This document shows positions 1-44,429 of a stretch of 64,000 nt of DNA, in pieces; positions within the stretch are counted from its first letter, which is position 1; the number at the start of each line of letters is the position of its first letter. Source of the stretch: Maylandia zebra. Lineage: Eukaryota; Chordata; Actinopteri; Cichliformes; Cichlidae. The notes beneath the pieces were generated by a model. It worked only from the letters and a program-made list of their open reading frames with translations. It searched no databases and had not been told where the DNA came from. Made by a program: the position numbers and the translations under genes. The DNA lies in assembly GCF_041146795.1 (NCBI RefSeq), contig NC_135179.1, forward strand, positions 15,200,047 to 15,264,046, read 5' to 3'.

Positions 1-393
1 AGTTCCTATTCCAGCATTGCCAACTGCAAAGTTATCAGAAAGAAAATCTAAATGAGAGGCTGACAACAAATGTAATAAATTATGTGCTGTAGAGCGTTTC
101 AGAGATTGTGCAATCATCATTGCTCTGCTGTTCCAGTATGTACCTGTGGCCCTCTTTACTTCTGTGCTGTGGCTGCTCAGCTTGGTAAGTGAGGATCTGC
201 TGTTAGTGACGTTAAGGTTGTGGAGACTATTTTGCAGAGCTGTGTTTTGCAATATTGCTCCACCTTGCAGTGTCTGTGAAGAACATTCATCTTAAAGCCA
301 GATAAAAGTTTAATTTTGCAGCTATAAGTGAATGTCTTGACATTTAAATAGCCATGATTTAATGTCTGGATTTTGTTGTGCATTTCTTTATAT
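1..393. other. unassigned AT-rich intergenic sequence
   Basis: No family sequence, tRNA or convincing exon is seen on either strand. The small open frame at 177-383 has no recognisable product. Confidence 0.5.
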
Positions 394-654
394 GGGTGGC
401 TGTAGCTCAGGTGGTAGAGCAGGTCATCTACTGATCGGAAGGTTGGTGGTTCGATTCCCGGCTTCCCCTAGTCTGCATGCCAAATATCCTTGGGCAAGAT
501 ACTAACCCGAAATTGCTCTCTGATGCATTCATCGGAGTGTGAATGTCAGTTGTGCTTGTGTGAATGGGTGAATGCACAAGTTGTGTAAAGCGCTTTGAGT
601 GCTCAGAAGAGTGGAAAAGCGCTATATAAGAACTAGTCCATTTACCATTTACCA
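394..654 (+). mobile_element. tRNA-derived SINE (family 1, with CGCTATATAAG-type tail)
   Basis: The head has Pol III box A (TAGCTCAGGTGG) and box B (GGTTCGATTCC) in a tRNA-like setting. A body with CTTGGGCAAGATACTAACCC follows, then the tail AAAGCGCTTTGAGTGCTCAG and AAAAGCGCTATATAAGAAC, ending in TCCATTTACCATTTACC, a tail type common in teleost SINEs. There is no cloverleaf fit good enough for a working tRNA. Confidence 0.85.
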
Positions 655-869
655 TATATATCTAAATATGTTGTTGTTGCTCTTCGTTAGGTAGTATGCA
701 TCTGTGGTCAGAAGTAAATACACTCATGGGCATGAATGCCATAGTAATTTGGGGCTTTTAATAATTTCTTTAACATCTTCTTTCTTCATAGTGGAATGAT
801 TGTACAGCATACATCTTTTTGGTATGTGAACAAATCTGAATATGTTATGGATTTTCTCAGATCCACACA
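655..869. other. unassigned spacer
   Basis: AT-rich DNA between the SINE and the Tc1 remnant; nothing is recognised. Confidence 0.4.
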
Positions 870-2102
870 GGGTCAAAATTATACACACAGGCTAAAATAT
901 ATACATGTACACTAACTTAAATCTTTTAGGAAGTGGTGCTGAAGGTTCTACAGTGTCTTTTTACTGGGCAAGACCAAGGCCTATTAACTTTTCGTGACTG
1001 CTCATTATTGACTACAACTGTTACTTCTCTGTTTGCCGGCATAAAAAATGATTTGTTTGACAGGACTCTTTGGACTGACTACCACTCAGAACAACGGGAA
1101 AGTCCAAGGGACTCAGTGAAGAGCCGAGAAGAACTGTAGTTAGTGTTTATACAAATTTTGACAATCTCTTTGAACTATTTCTAAACCTACAGATTCCAAG
1201 TTCAACAGTTCAAACAGTTTGCCATGTCACCACTTTGCTAAGGTCCAGAAGAAGACCCAAACTGTCACCTTCAAATGAGAGGAAATTAATAAAGATGTTC
1301 TGGAGCAACCCAGAAACCGCTAAGGCTCCAGCCTGCCTTGTAGTGGAAACTGTTAGCACACCAGCATCAATTTCCACAGTGAACCAAGTTTATATGCAGT
1401 GAGAGGGCACAGACCAAATAGAAAGACCCTGTTCCAAAACTGACACCTTCAAGCTCAGCTGTCCACATAGACAAGTCAAATGCCTTTTTGGAGGAACTTT
1501 TTATGGTCAGGCGAAAAAAAGATTGAAGAAATTGGTTAGGATCTTCAGGAACTACACAGAAAGCAGTATGACAAGAGTTATGTGTGAAGGAGTGAAACTG
1601 AAGCTTTCAAACCTAAGAACACTGTACCAACTGTCAAGCATGGTGGTGGTAGCATCGTGCTCCAGGACAGTTTTGCTGCCAGGTACATGGCATACTGGAC
1701 AGTGGATTGAATAATCATAAACAAGTACTGTGCATAAAGCTGAATCTGAACTGGGAAACCAATTTAAATTTAAATCAACCAGTTCTGCCCAAAAAATTGT
1801 CATTAGCTCGTTGATGGCTACCAAAAGCATCTGATCAAGGTGCAACTTGTTAAAGAACATTCAAGTAAATATTAGTGGGGTATGTGTTTGAGCTTGTATT
1901 TATGGTTTTGACTCTGTGTGGAAAATCCTGCCAAAAATTTAAACTTCACCCAATTCTTGTTTTCTTAAAGTCATTAAAAGTGTGCTGTATAATCATTCTA
2001 CTCTGGAAAAAGAACAGTTCAAAGAAATCATTAAAAGCCCCAAATTGCTCTAACAGTTGTGCCCATGATAAGTACATGTACACCTCTAACTGCAACTGTA
2101 GG
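870..2102 (+). mobile_element. decayed Tc1/mariner-like transposon with transposase pseudogene
   Basis: The core at about 1144-1860 resembles a teleost Tc1-like transposase across shifting frames: a VKHGGGS-type block (TCAAGCATGGTGGTGGTAGC at about 1635), a region resembling the DDE leader TTATGGTCAGGCGAAAAAAAG at 1502, and a C-terminal GATGGCTACCAAAAGCATCT at 1813. Stops and frameshifts break it, and the middle of the transposase (DxDPKHTSK region) is missing. The right end shows a terminal-repeat-like TAAGTACATGTACACCTCTA at about 2070. The left boundary near 870 is approximate. Confidence 0.72.
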
Positions 2103-2593
2103 TTAGATGAGATCTGCTGCAGTTGTCTTGGTGTATAACACCACAGGGAAAATCCAGAGGTTTTGCAAAGAAGTCCATCCCTCGGCTTGTCAGGGCTATT
2201 TTGGCAGCACAGTGTTAGGCAGGTGGTTCTAATGTTGTGGCTGACTGATGGAGAATAAAACTTTTTTGACGCAGCTCCCTTCTAAACCTTGTCAAATATT
2301 TACATGGCTGACTTGCATCCATTTATTCTGCCTGACATTGTTTGTAGTTTTATTTATTGAGCTTAGAGGAATTGAGGCTTTTTGGATTTGGGTTTGTTTG
2401 TTACTTCAGGGTTAGCTTAGGTGAAGTCTGTACACAGTTGGGACACACAGTTGTGCAGGTGTTGTGAAAATAACATTTTTCTTCCACAATGAAGAGGCTC
2501 ATTTGGTTAGTTTTACTGTTACACGCACAGAGCAGCTTTCATTTGGTATCAGCTTATCAATGTGTATCAAGTGAATCCATATTGTCTTTTCAT
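2103..2593. other. unassigned intergenic sequence
   Basis: No gene or repeat is recognised on either strand. Confidence 0.4.
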
Positions 2594-2908
2594 GGGGCAA
2601 CCGTGGCTCAAGAGTTGGCAGTTCGTCTTATAATCGGAAGGTTGCCGGTTCGAGCCCCAGCTCTGACAGTCTCAGTTGTTGTGTCCTTGGGCAAGACACT
2701 TCACCCGTTGCCTACTGGTGGTGTTCAGAGGGCCTGGTGGCGCTAGTGTCCGGCAGCCTCGCCTCTGTCAGTGTGCTCCAGGGCAGCTGTGGCTACAATG
2801 TAGCTTGGCATCACCAGTGTGTGAATGGGTGGATGACTGAATGTAGTGTAAAGCGCTTTGGGGTCCTTAGGGACTAAGTAAAGTGCTATACAAATAAAGG
2901 CCATTTGC
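2594..2908 (+). mobile_element. tRNA-derived SINE (family 2)
   Basis: Head with box A-like TGGCTCAAGAGTTGG and box B GGTTCGAGCCC, then the body TGTCCTTGGGCAAGACACTT and GAGGGCCTGGTGGCG, and the tail AGCGCTTTGGGGTCCTTAGG / TGCTATACAAATAAAGGCCA. A second copy in inverse orientation lies at 49105-49407, confirming that it is a dispersed family. Confidence 0.88.
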
Positions 2909-4173
2909 CAAAAAACAGTATGTACACAGTAAAAGTGACAAGATCTTACTTACTTCATCTATGATTTCGGTAAAAGCTTTCCTTACGAGTCCATGGTCTT
3001 AGCTGCTTGTGGCTTATTTTGAAAATTTTCCCAGTGGAGACATCAGGAAGGATAAAGCAGGGTATGCTTTAGGATGGGCCAACTTACCTACTGTGTACAG
3101 CGTCCCTTGGTTTCTGAGTCAGATCCATCCTTCGCTTTTCACATCCGGTTTCAAAATACCAACACCAACACCATAGCAACTGCTGAAATGCTCTGCTTAA
3201 GACTTCAAAATGGGACTTCACTGAGAAAATATCCCTCTTGGTGTATGAGGTCAGCAGCAGGGCCTTTCTCTCATTAGAAATGGGATATTCACACATGCAG
3301 TACTTGTTCAGTGTTCAGTGTAGATTTTACGAAGAGTATAGTTCAAAGTCAACCACAGAAAACAGCATTAACTGTCATTATCCAATCACCTGTCAGAATC
3401 CAAGTGAAGCTATGACTAATACTGTGCAGTTTACTCCCTGCCAATTCTCAAACTGCAAGGAGAGAGGAAAAAATCTGATTTAAATTATTCCCTGAATACC
3501 TAATTATTTTCTGCAGCACCCTGGTGACATTGTCTGGTGTGACTGGGGGTCCCTTTAACGACAAAGCACATTCACTGAGAACAGCTGAAGGGATAATGAC
3601 TGGACCTGCAGCGCAATTGTTTGACTACAAATACATATTATGGTGCACGAGCTGGTTTGAGAAATGCGTTGGCCATTTTGTTCTGCTTTGTGGCTGTAAA
3701 TGACAGCTCCATTAGTAACCTCAGCAGTCTCAGATAAAAATGACATGTAACTAAATCACTATTTGATGGTTATTCAAATGTCACCGGAGTTTTGCGTGAG
3801 ATGTGTGTGAATGCAGGAATACAATGAGGAGTGTGGAGGAGAATGAGGAGGGTGAGGAGTGTTTAGTCAAGTCAAAATAAAAGCAGTTCTCAGGTCAGAG
3901 CTCAGGTCATGGTCTAGTTAATATTTTCCATAATCAATATAACAATGGATAGTATTATTGTGAAATGTGCAAGGTTGAGCCACTGATTTTTTTGGAGCAG
4001 ACAGAGAAACTGCCAATATTTAGAACAGCTAAGAAGCTCTAGCTGTTTTTGTTTTCTTTTTCTTTTTGTTAGTTTGTTTTTTGTGGTGAAAACAAGAGCT
4101 TTAAAGTGATTTAAAAAAAAAAAAACAACAATATTTTCCACTTTCCATGTATGATATGTTTTTTTTTTAGATA
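2909..4173. other. unassigned intergenic sequence
   Basis: No gene or known repeat is recognised on either strand. A purine-rich GAGGAGTGTGGAGGAGAATG run lies at about 3825. Confidence 0.4.
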
Positions 4174-5188
4174 CAGTACTGTTCAAAAGTCCCATTTTTT
4201 TTTACATTTTGCATGGAAAATGGTACATAAGTGCAACAAATTATGGAAGCATGTGCAAATATATCTGCAAATACAGTAGAAACACAGAGTTTGTACAACT
4301 CTAAAAACCCTCGAAGGTCAATCTTTATTCTTCAACACAGCCTGAATTCTCTTAGGCAAGCTTTCTTGTATTTTCTTCAACAAACTTTCAAAAGGACATT
4401 CCAAGCTCTTCTTTAGATGTTGGATCCCTTTTGTTCTGTTCTCTGTCAAGATGATCCCACACTGCTTGAATAATGTTGGGGTACAGGCAATCCATGACTG
4501 ATAGTGTTCCATTGTGTGTTTGTTAGCTCCAGGTATGTTTTTACATTGGCAGCATGTTTGAGATCATTGTCAATCTGAAAAATGAAGACATTGCCAATCA
4601 GATGATTTCCAGATGGAATTGCATGGTGGATTAAAATCTGACAGTAATTTACCGTGTTCATAATTTTTCTCCATTTTGACTACTGGCTGAAATGCAGCCA
4701 TGACAGCGCCTCTATCATGTTTTACAGATGGTAGACACTCACAGTCATACCTCTCTCCTGGCCTCCTCTGTGCATACTGAAGATGATTTGAACCAAAAAA
4801 AATTCCAATTTGGATTCATCACCTCCTCAAGACTGGCTGCCACTGATTTCCAGTCCAGTTCTTGTGTGATACTTCAGCCATTTCTTATTTCCTTAAGAAT
4901 GGTATTTCACAGCCACCCTTCTACTGAGCCCATTGTCTTTTTGTGAACAGTAGACAGAGCAACTGAAGGTCTAGATGCATCTCTCAGGTCACGTGTGAGA
5001 GCTTTCCTAGATTTTTTCTCCTGATACTGCTCATTCACTATTATGTATGTAGACACAACACAGGCTCATCCTTTGAATTTGATGAAATTAGGTGAAAATG
5101 GTCATGAAAAAAGGAAAAAGAAAGTCTCGCTCCCTGGAAGCAAAATATGAAGAAATGAGGGTTGGCTCAAGACCTTTGCACTGTACTG
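4174..5188 (-). mobile_element. Tc1-like transposon with TIRs and TA target site, decayed transposase
   Basis: Terminal inverted repeats CAGTACTGTTCAAAAGTC (left) and GACCTTTGCACTGTACTG (right, read as + strand) are each flanked by TA (4172-4173 and 5189-5190), the Tc1/mariner target. On the minus strand the C-terminal transposase region is readable in pieces: ILIHHAIPSGNHLIGN, FIFQIDNDLKHAANVKTYLE and KKIQESLPKRIQAVLKNK. The DNDLKH block is a mutated form of the family DNDPKH motif. Frameshifts and stops abound, and at 1015 bp it is shorter than a full 1.3-1.6 kb element. Confidence 0.88.
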
Positions 5189-7489
5189 TATAGCGTTTGA
5201 ATGATGTGCTTTTACGTCGCTTTAACTCGCAGTTTATGCAACATCCTAAATTTTTGTACAGGTTTGTACATATGGTAATCCGACTGAGTGCTTCTACTCT
5301 CCAAACTTGCTGTTGCTGCTCATTTCCACATTCGTAATGTGAAGAGCTGTCACTGTGGACTGCTGTATTTGCTCACTCGAGGCAGCCCAATTTTACCGGT
5401 GTGTCTAGAGGAACCCTTACGCAGTCATGTCAAGATTATTGCTTGAGATCATGTTCGTGACCAGGCACCTTCCTGACTCAATAACACACTCATGAAGCTT
5501 AAAACACCTCATTTGACAACCTAGCAGGTGTTTTATGTCAAGTTTGTTCCCGGTGACTGCAGCTGCTCCTTTCTTTAAAAGAAATAATAACTTGTGCAGA
5601 CAGAGAGCAAATGACTCCTGCTAAATGTTTTATGACACCACAGATGATCTCTAGAGTTGAGTACAATTAAAAATTTCATCCAACTACTGACTTTTTTCAG
5701 CTGTTTTTTCCAAATGACCTATTGTTACTTCTGTTGCATTGGCTGAACTCAAGCCACTGAGTTAAAAATTGTCTTCCTGAAAAAGAGAAAAAAAAACTGA
5801 GAGAAGAAACAATAACACCCTGTCCGTTTGATTTAAGTGTATAATGCAGGCTTACATGAGCAAATATTGATGTGGAAATTCTGTATTTATATGTTGCCAT
5901 GCAGAGCACCACACGTGAGAGCAGTTCCCTTATAATCAGTAGGAGTAATACAGTCACATGGTATTTATTTCCAAATATAATATATTTAATAATCTCATCT
6001 GACCAGTTATGCAAAGCATTAAGAATAATAATATTATTTAACATCTGAACCAGTAAATCCAGCAAAATTCACTCTAATTGATTTGAGGCAACTCCTTGCA
6101 TCTATCCTCATCCTGCCTATTAGTGACATGGAAAGAATTTAACCCAGGACTTGCGCTCTTTTCAAGCTCTTAAGACTACCATGACCTGCAGGACCGAGAA
6201 CATACACAGACATTTGACCCAGAAGTTTGATTAAAGATGTGCTATTGGACACTTATTTTATTATCCATAGACTGGTCACATGTAAACAGCAATTACACTT
6301 TGAAAGCCTATGATTCTGTGTAAAATGGGCTAAAGATGCTCTTGTGCTGCTGTTTAGAGTAGCTTTTAGATGATTAGTGTGGATTGTTATCCACACTTCT
6401 CAGTGATCTCATATATTGAGACGCTTGCTTCTCAGTGAGTTGATCCGTAGTCTCACAGGTCATAATCGCATAGATAATCCTTCAGTTACTCCGTCTTTGG
6501 ATGACTTAACACCACTGAATGCCAGGCTAAAAAAACCCATTTAAAATAAAGAACACATAATGCTGTGATATAATGATAACAAACACAAAAGTGTGTTGGA
6601 AAAGTAAAAAGGACCACATGATATAATAAAAATATCACTGAAACACAGTTGAGTAATGCCGTAAAGTGAGGCAATGAACTATGGAAGAGAAACTAGGATC
6701 TTTTGTGTACCTATTTTCTTTGCAGAACAGCTGAATCTCTGTTTATCTGCACATTTTGGCAGCGCCTGTAGGTACACTGACAACTTCTTACAAACTGTGA
6801 TTGTAATTCTAATAAATCTTTCTGCAGAACTTCTTTGCCAACAGAGAAAGGGATTCTGGTGCAATTAAATGAATGCTGTGATTGCCTTCTAGCTACACTT
6901 TAGTTTTAAAAAAGTCAGCTGGTATCTTTCCTATGTCAGTGTCACTTTGCAATGTTATGTGACAACCTATATTTCACCTCTAATACGTGCCTGCCGGGTG
7001 GGGTTCCTTTTCTCCCGACACCCCCCTGTTGAGGATCATATGATGCTCTTGTGTTGCTTTGTAATGTTTTGCATATGGCTCCCGGGCGAGGATCCAAACT
7101 CTGAGTTGAATGGTGTTTTTGTTCAACATGGATCATCCCAGAAGAGAGCAAGAGTGCACACGGCTCCCTCAAACAAGCCTGTCAAGATGTCCGTGGAGGC
7201 CCAACGCCAGCACACCCCACCAGGCAGCTGCTGCCTGCCAGGCGCCCATCTACAAATAATCTACTGTGGGAGGAGGTGTCAGTCTGTTCTGTCAGGGTAT
7301 ACAGTGTGTATCCAATTCTGAGTGAATGGTTCAAAGCTATTGCACAAAGAACTAGGTAATAATAAAAATCTCAATAGTGTTTGTATTTAAGCAAACTGAG
7401 CCAGTTCTGAAATGTAAGCCACATTCTGTGACTTCCATGTAGGGATTACTGAACCTAGCAGGGACTTGAAAGAGAAGCAAAACAGTGTT
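5189..7489. other. unassigned intergenic sequence
   Basis: No exon with family sequence is seen on either strand. Open frames of 60-124 codons here lack recognisable domains and lack support. Confidence 0.4.
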
Positions 7490-8153
7490 CTTTTTTTTTC
7501 TTTTGAAAATGACTACAAAGAGACATAGAGCAAACCACAGCATTTACACAACTACAAATGTAACAAACAGCTATAAATAAACACACAACTACTAGAATGG
7601 GTGCAAAGTAATTGCAAAAAAGAGACATGAAACCACAAAGAGACACAAGATAACTAAGAAAATGGATGCAATGTGCATTTCTGCAGATGTGAAATGTTGT
7701 AACACAACCACAAAGAGATGCAAAAGGGCTACAAGAGTTGAGGTACAAAGAACCATATTTTGGAGATATACAAAATTACACTTAAAACATCTAGAATAAC
7801 TAATAAAAGACGCGAAACAACTACAAAAATATGCAAAATGTCTGCAAAAATAATGAACACTGATGCAAAAAAACAACAACCCTGCACATTGTGACTGCAA
7901 AGAAATACAAAACAACTACACCATGATCCAAAACAACTACAAAGAGTTGCAAGAAGAAATGACTGCAAGGGATGCAAGCGTCTACAAAATAGTTAGAAAA
8001 ATGAATACAAAGAGCCAAAAAAAAAACTATTGCAGAATGACTTTAAAATCATGCATGATGGCTTATTAAAGATGCAAAACAACTACCAAATTATAAAAGT
8101 GGACAACAGAATTACAAAGACTTGGAGAAGAAAAGAATACAAGAATACAATAC

Positions 8154-8380
8154 GGGGCAGGGATAGCTCAGTAGGTAGAGTGGTAGCCCCATGATCGGAA
8201 GGTCGGGGGTTCGACTCCACTGAACGGCTACTCTGAGGTACCCCTGAGCAAGGTACCGTCCCTACACACTGCTCCCCGGGCGCTGCATTGGTGGCTGCCC
8301 ACTGCTTCACTGGGTGAATGGGTTAAATGCAGAGGAACCATTTCCCTATGGGGACTAACACGCTTACTTTACTTTTACAA
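8154..8380 (+). mobile_element. tRNA-derived SINE (family 3)
   Basis: Box A TAGCTCAGTAGG and box B GGTTCGACTCC, then CTGAGGTACCCCTGAGCAAG, CTGCTCCCCGGGCGC and GGGTTAAATGCAGAGGAACC. The same sequence recurs at 30598-30815 with about 90% identity by eye, so it is a dispersed family. Confidence 0.88.
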
Positions 8381-8411
8381 TAGAAGAGAAAGGCAACTTT
8401 ACTGACATTTG

Positions 8412-8478
8412 GGAATGTAGCGTAAAGTGCTTTGGCGTCCATAGGGACTAAGTAAAGCGCTATACAAATATAGGCCAT
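8412..8478 (+). mobile_element. detached 3' tail of a family-2 SINE
   Basis: AATGTAGCGTAAAGTGCTTT, then GGGACTAAGTAAAGCGCTAT and ACAAATATAGGCCAT match the tail of the SINE at 2594-2908. No family-2 head lies upstream; a family-3 SINE does. It is either a truncated insertion next to it or part of a chimera. Confidence 0.7.
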
Positions 8479-8779
8479 ACAACAGTTAGTGCACATCAAA
8501 ATAAAATTTCAGAGCATCTAAATCTAAAGGTGTGAATATATATGTATTTTTAAAACTAGAATATAGACACATAAGAATATAAGGGCAATATGTCTCTATA
8601 CACTATTATTAGAAAGGAAAAGTGTACTAGAGGCATAAACAGGTGCAAAACTATTACAAAGAGATGCAAAGACTACAAATAGAAATACCCAACAACAACA
8701 AATATAGGTATGTAAAACAAAGGTGTATTCTAGCCATGCAAAGCTGCAACAAAGACATCTGCAAAAATATCATAGCTAT

Positions 8780-10554
8780 ATGTCAGTCTGTTTATTTATA
8801 TAAGGTTGTGCCATTGCATTTATATGAGATGACTCACACATCACGGCACCGTAACAGGTTAGGTATGGGGTGCTACTTAGAGCTTACACAAATAACACAC
8901 ATTTCGGGGTTTTTTGTATTTTCTAAGTGATCTTTTGCAATTGCTAGGTATTTTGGCAACTTTCCATGGTGCATGATTAGCAGCATGCAGTTTTGAACTA
9001 TTACCGTAGGACACAAACCATCACGTTTTATCATTTCACAGTGAACTGCACTTCTTCTTGTATTACAGAACAGCCAGTCAGTTTTTTTGACAGCCCAGTG
9101 ATCAGGTGGCATGTCATACACCATTAAGCATGACTGCGATCGCTACGGGGTCCATGCTATAAATTCCTAAGTGTTCTGTTCACACATTTTGTTTTGATAC
9201 TTTTAGTTTATCTCTGCTTTCTTTGACAAATAAAATTGTTTTGACCACTTTTCATAGAAAATGACGATGTAAAATGCTGCATGAAAAACCCCAAGTCATA
9301 TGGCTTTACCCCCGTTGGAAATTGCTTACAGACAGTCAAGTAAACCGCAATCAGTTTGTATAAACAACACAAGAATATAGCCCATGCTACTGAGCCAATA
9401 CAGTGTCTCACAGGCCTGGCTGCTGATACAAGTTATATAAATGCTAAAGCGACAATAAGGCAGATCCTGAGAGGTGCCCGCTGGGAAACATGGCCAGCAT
9501 GCCAACTCTGAATGTCTAGAGCCAGACACTTTGGAGATGTGTGTGCAACAAGCTCTTCCTTTACTTTAATTTGAAAAAGGTCAGTTATATTAACATTTTC
9601 AATGTGAGATCACCCCCTTTGATTTAACAGGTGGAAAGTCCAGTCATGATCTGGAAATTTGAAAATGTTGCACTGAATGAAAGTTGTTCTGAGATCTGCT
9701 TGCATGCATAAAAAAAACTTTTCCAGCTCAAAGATCAATCAAAGCTCTCAAATAAACCTAATATACTACATGGCCTCCCTGTTTCACAGCACCAGTATCG
9801 CATTGAGCCTCAAGCCAGGAGTGTCTTGCTCTGGTCATCATGGCAACTCCTCTGCCAAGACCCATCAGAAAGTGTCTTTATTTATCCTCATACACACTGC
9901 CAAGTAAATCTTGAAATGCTGCTCTGAGTACAGATGTTGGCATTAGAGGAACATAAACTCCTTAACCTGTTGTTGGAAGGAACTTCTTCCAGCTGTGTGA
10001 CATATCTTTATGGCTGATCAAGTGGATTAATCCTCCAGAGGGATGCTTGAGGTCACAACTGGATTTTTATGCCAAAACAACTACAAAAATCAGACACTGT
10101 CAGAAAATATTCTTCCTTGGATTTTTTATTTTACCATCTATTGAATTCAGTGAGTTTCTCCATGGGAATGTAAATTGCCTACTTGGGGGGGGGGAGGAAG
10201 ATGAAAGGATAGTAGGGACAGCACACATGGTGGGCAACAAGTGGGGTGGAAAACCGAGCGCCACGTGCTTGATATACTGTGGTGCACCAGCAGTAGCCAC
10301 TACACGAACTGTGGAACACGAGGACACAACATGATTATGAAAATGATTAGAAATTTTACAGTTTAATAAAAAGTATTAAAAAACAAAAACAAAACAAGCT
10401 CTTTGTTGGATGAGTGATTCCTCGCAGTCGTACAATGTGAACAGAACACTGTACTGGAGATAACTGTGCTTTAAGTGTCTATATAATCTGGGAATATAAT
10501 AACTATTTCTTGCTAGTTAACGCTCTTGAAGTCTGCTCTGGTGACTACAGCGTC
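8780..10554. other. unassigned sequence upstream of neurl1
   Basis: No exon or repeat family is recognised. A G9 run lies at about 10186. Distal promoter elements may be here but nothing specific can be supported. Confidence 0.4.
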
Positions 10555-10854
10555 AATAGTCCTGTGAAGCTCCACCTCCACTACCACCTTTTATGTTAAT
10601 TTCCGCGCGGACTGAAGTGAGCCACTGCGTGCTGGATCTGTTAGTTGCTGTGAGCTGCTGCTTGATGTCGATGAATCTTTGGATAGACACAACCTAACGC
10701 TGAATCACTGTCGGGACTCTTTTTTTCCCCCCTGTGCGTGTGTGAACAGTGTGGTGTCCATATAATGTCGCTGCTGAGGACGCGAGGCTGAATGTGAATA
10801 CTGTGGATCCAGGTCGCAGTTAGAGGGAGAGGTGAACGCACCTTGCATCCAGCC
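10555..10854 (+). promoter_or_regulatory. neurl1: probable neurl1 promoter-proximal region and 5' leader with short uORFs
   Basis: The 300 bp before the start codon are GC- and CpG-richer than the AT-rich DNA on either side (for example TTTCCGCGCGGACTG at about 10599 and GACGCGAGG at about 10779). I see no convincing TATA box. Three short upstream ORFs precede the main ATG: 10665-10697 (10 codons, with a second in-frame ATG at 10671), 10765-10791 (8 codons) and 10792-10797, a minimal ATG-TGA start-stop. The transcription start is unknown, so whether all of them are in the mRNA is inference. Confidence 0.45.

Positions 10855-44429
<33,575 letters not shown>

Larger units (their letters stand above)
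7490..8770. repeat. degenerate minisatellite built on ACAACTACAAAGAGATGCAA-like units, interrupted by SINE DNA
   Basis: Imperfect copies of a 20-30 bp unit (for example CACAACTACAAATG, CACAAAGAGACACAAG, CACAAAGAGATGCAAAAG, ACAACTACAAAAATATGCAA, ACAACTACAAAGAGTTGCAA) run from about 7490 to 8130 and resume at about 8640-8770 (CTATTACAAAGAGATGCAAA). The SINE block at 8154-8478 splits the array. The T- and G-rich complement makes long Cys/Phe-rich open frames on the minus strand in all three frames; these are a composition artefact. Confidence 0.75.

Noticed and set aside
394..470. Possible tRNA gene (and similar at 8154, 30598)
   Set aside because: Box A and B are present but the cloverleaf is poor and a SINE body and tail follow; these are SINE heads.
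7455..7977. Long Cys/Phe/Val-rich open frames on the minus strand in three frames
   Set aside because: They come from the A/C-rich minisatellite read in reverse; all frames look alike and none shows a domain or a start context.
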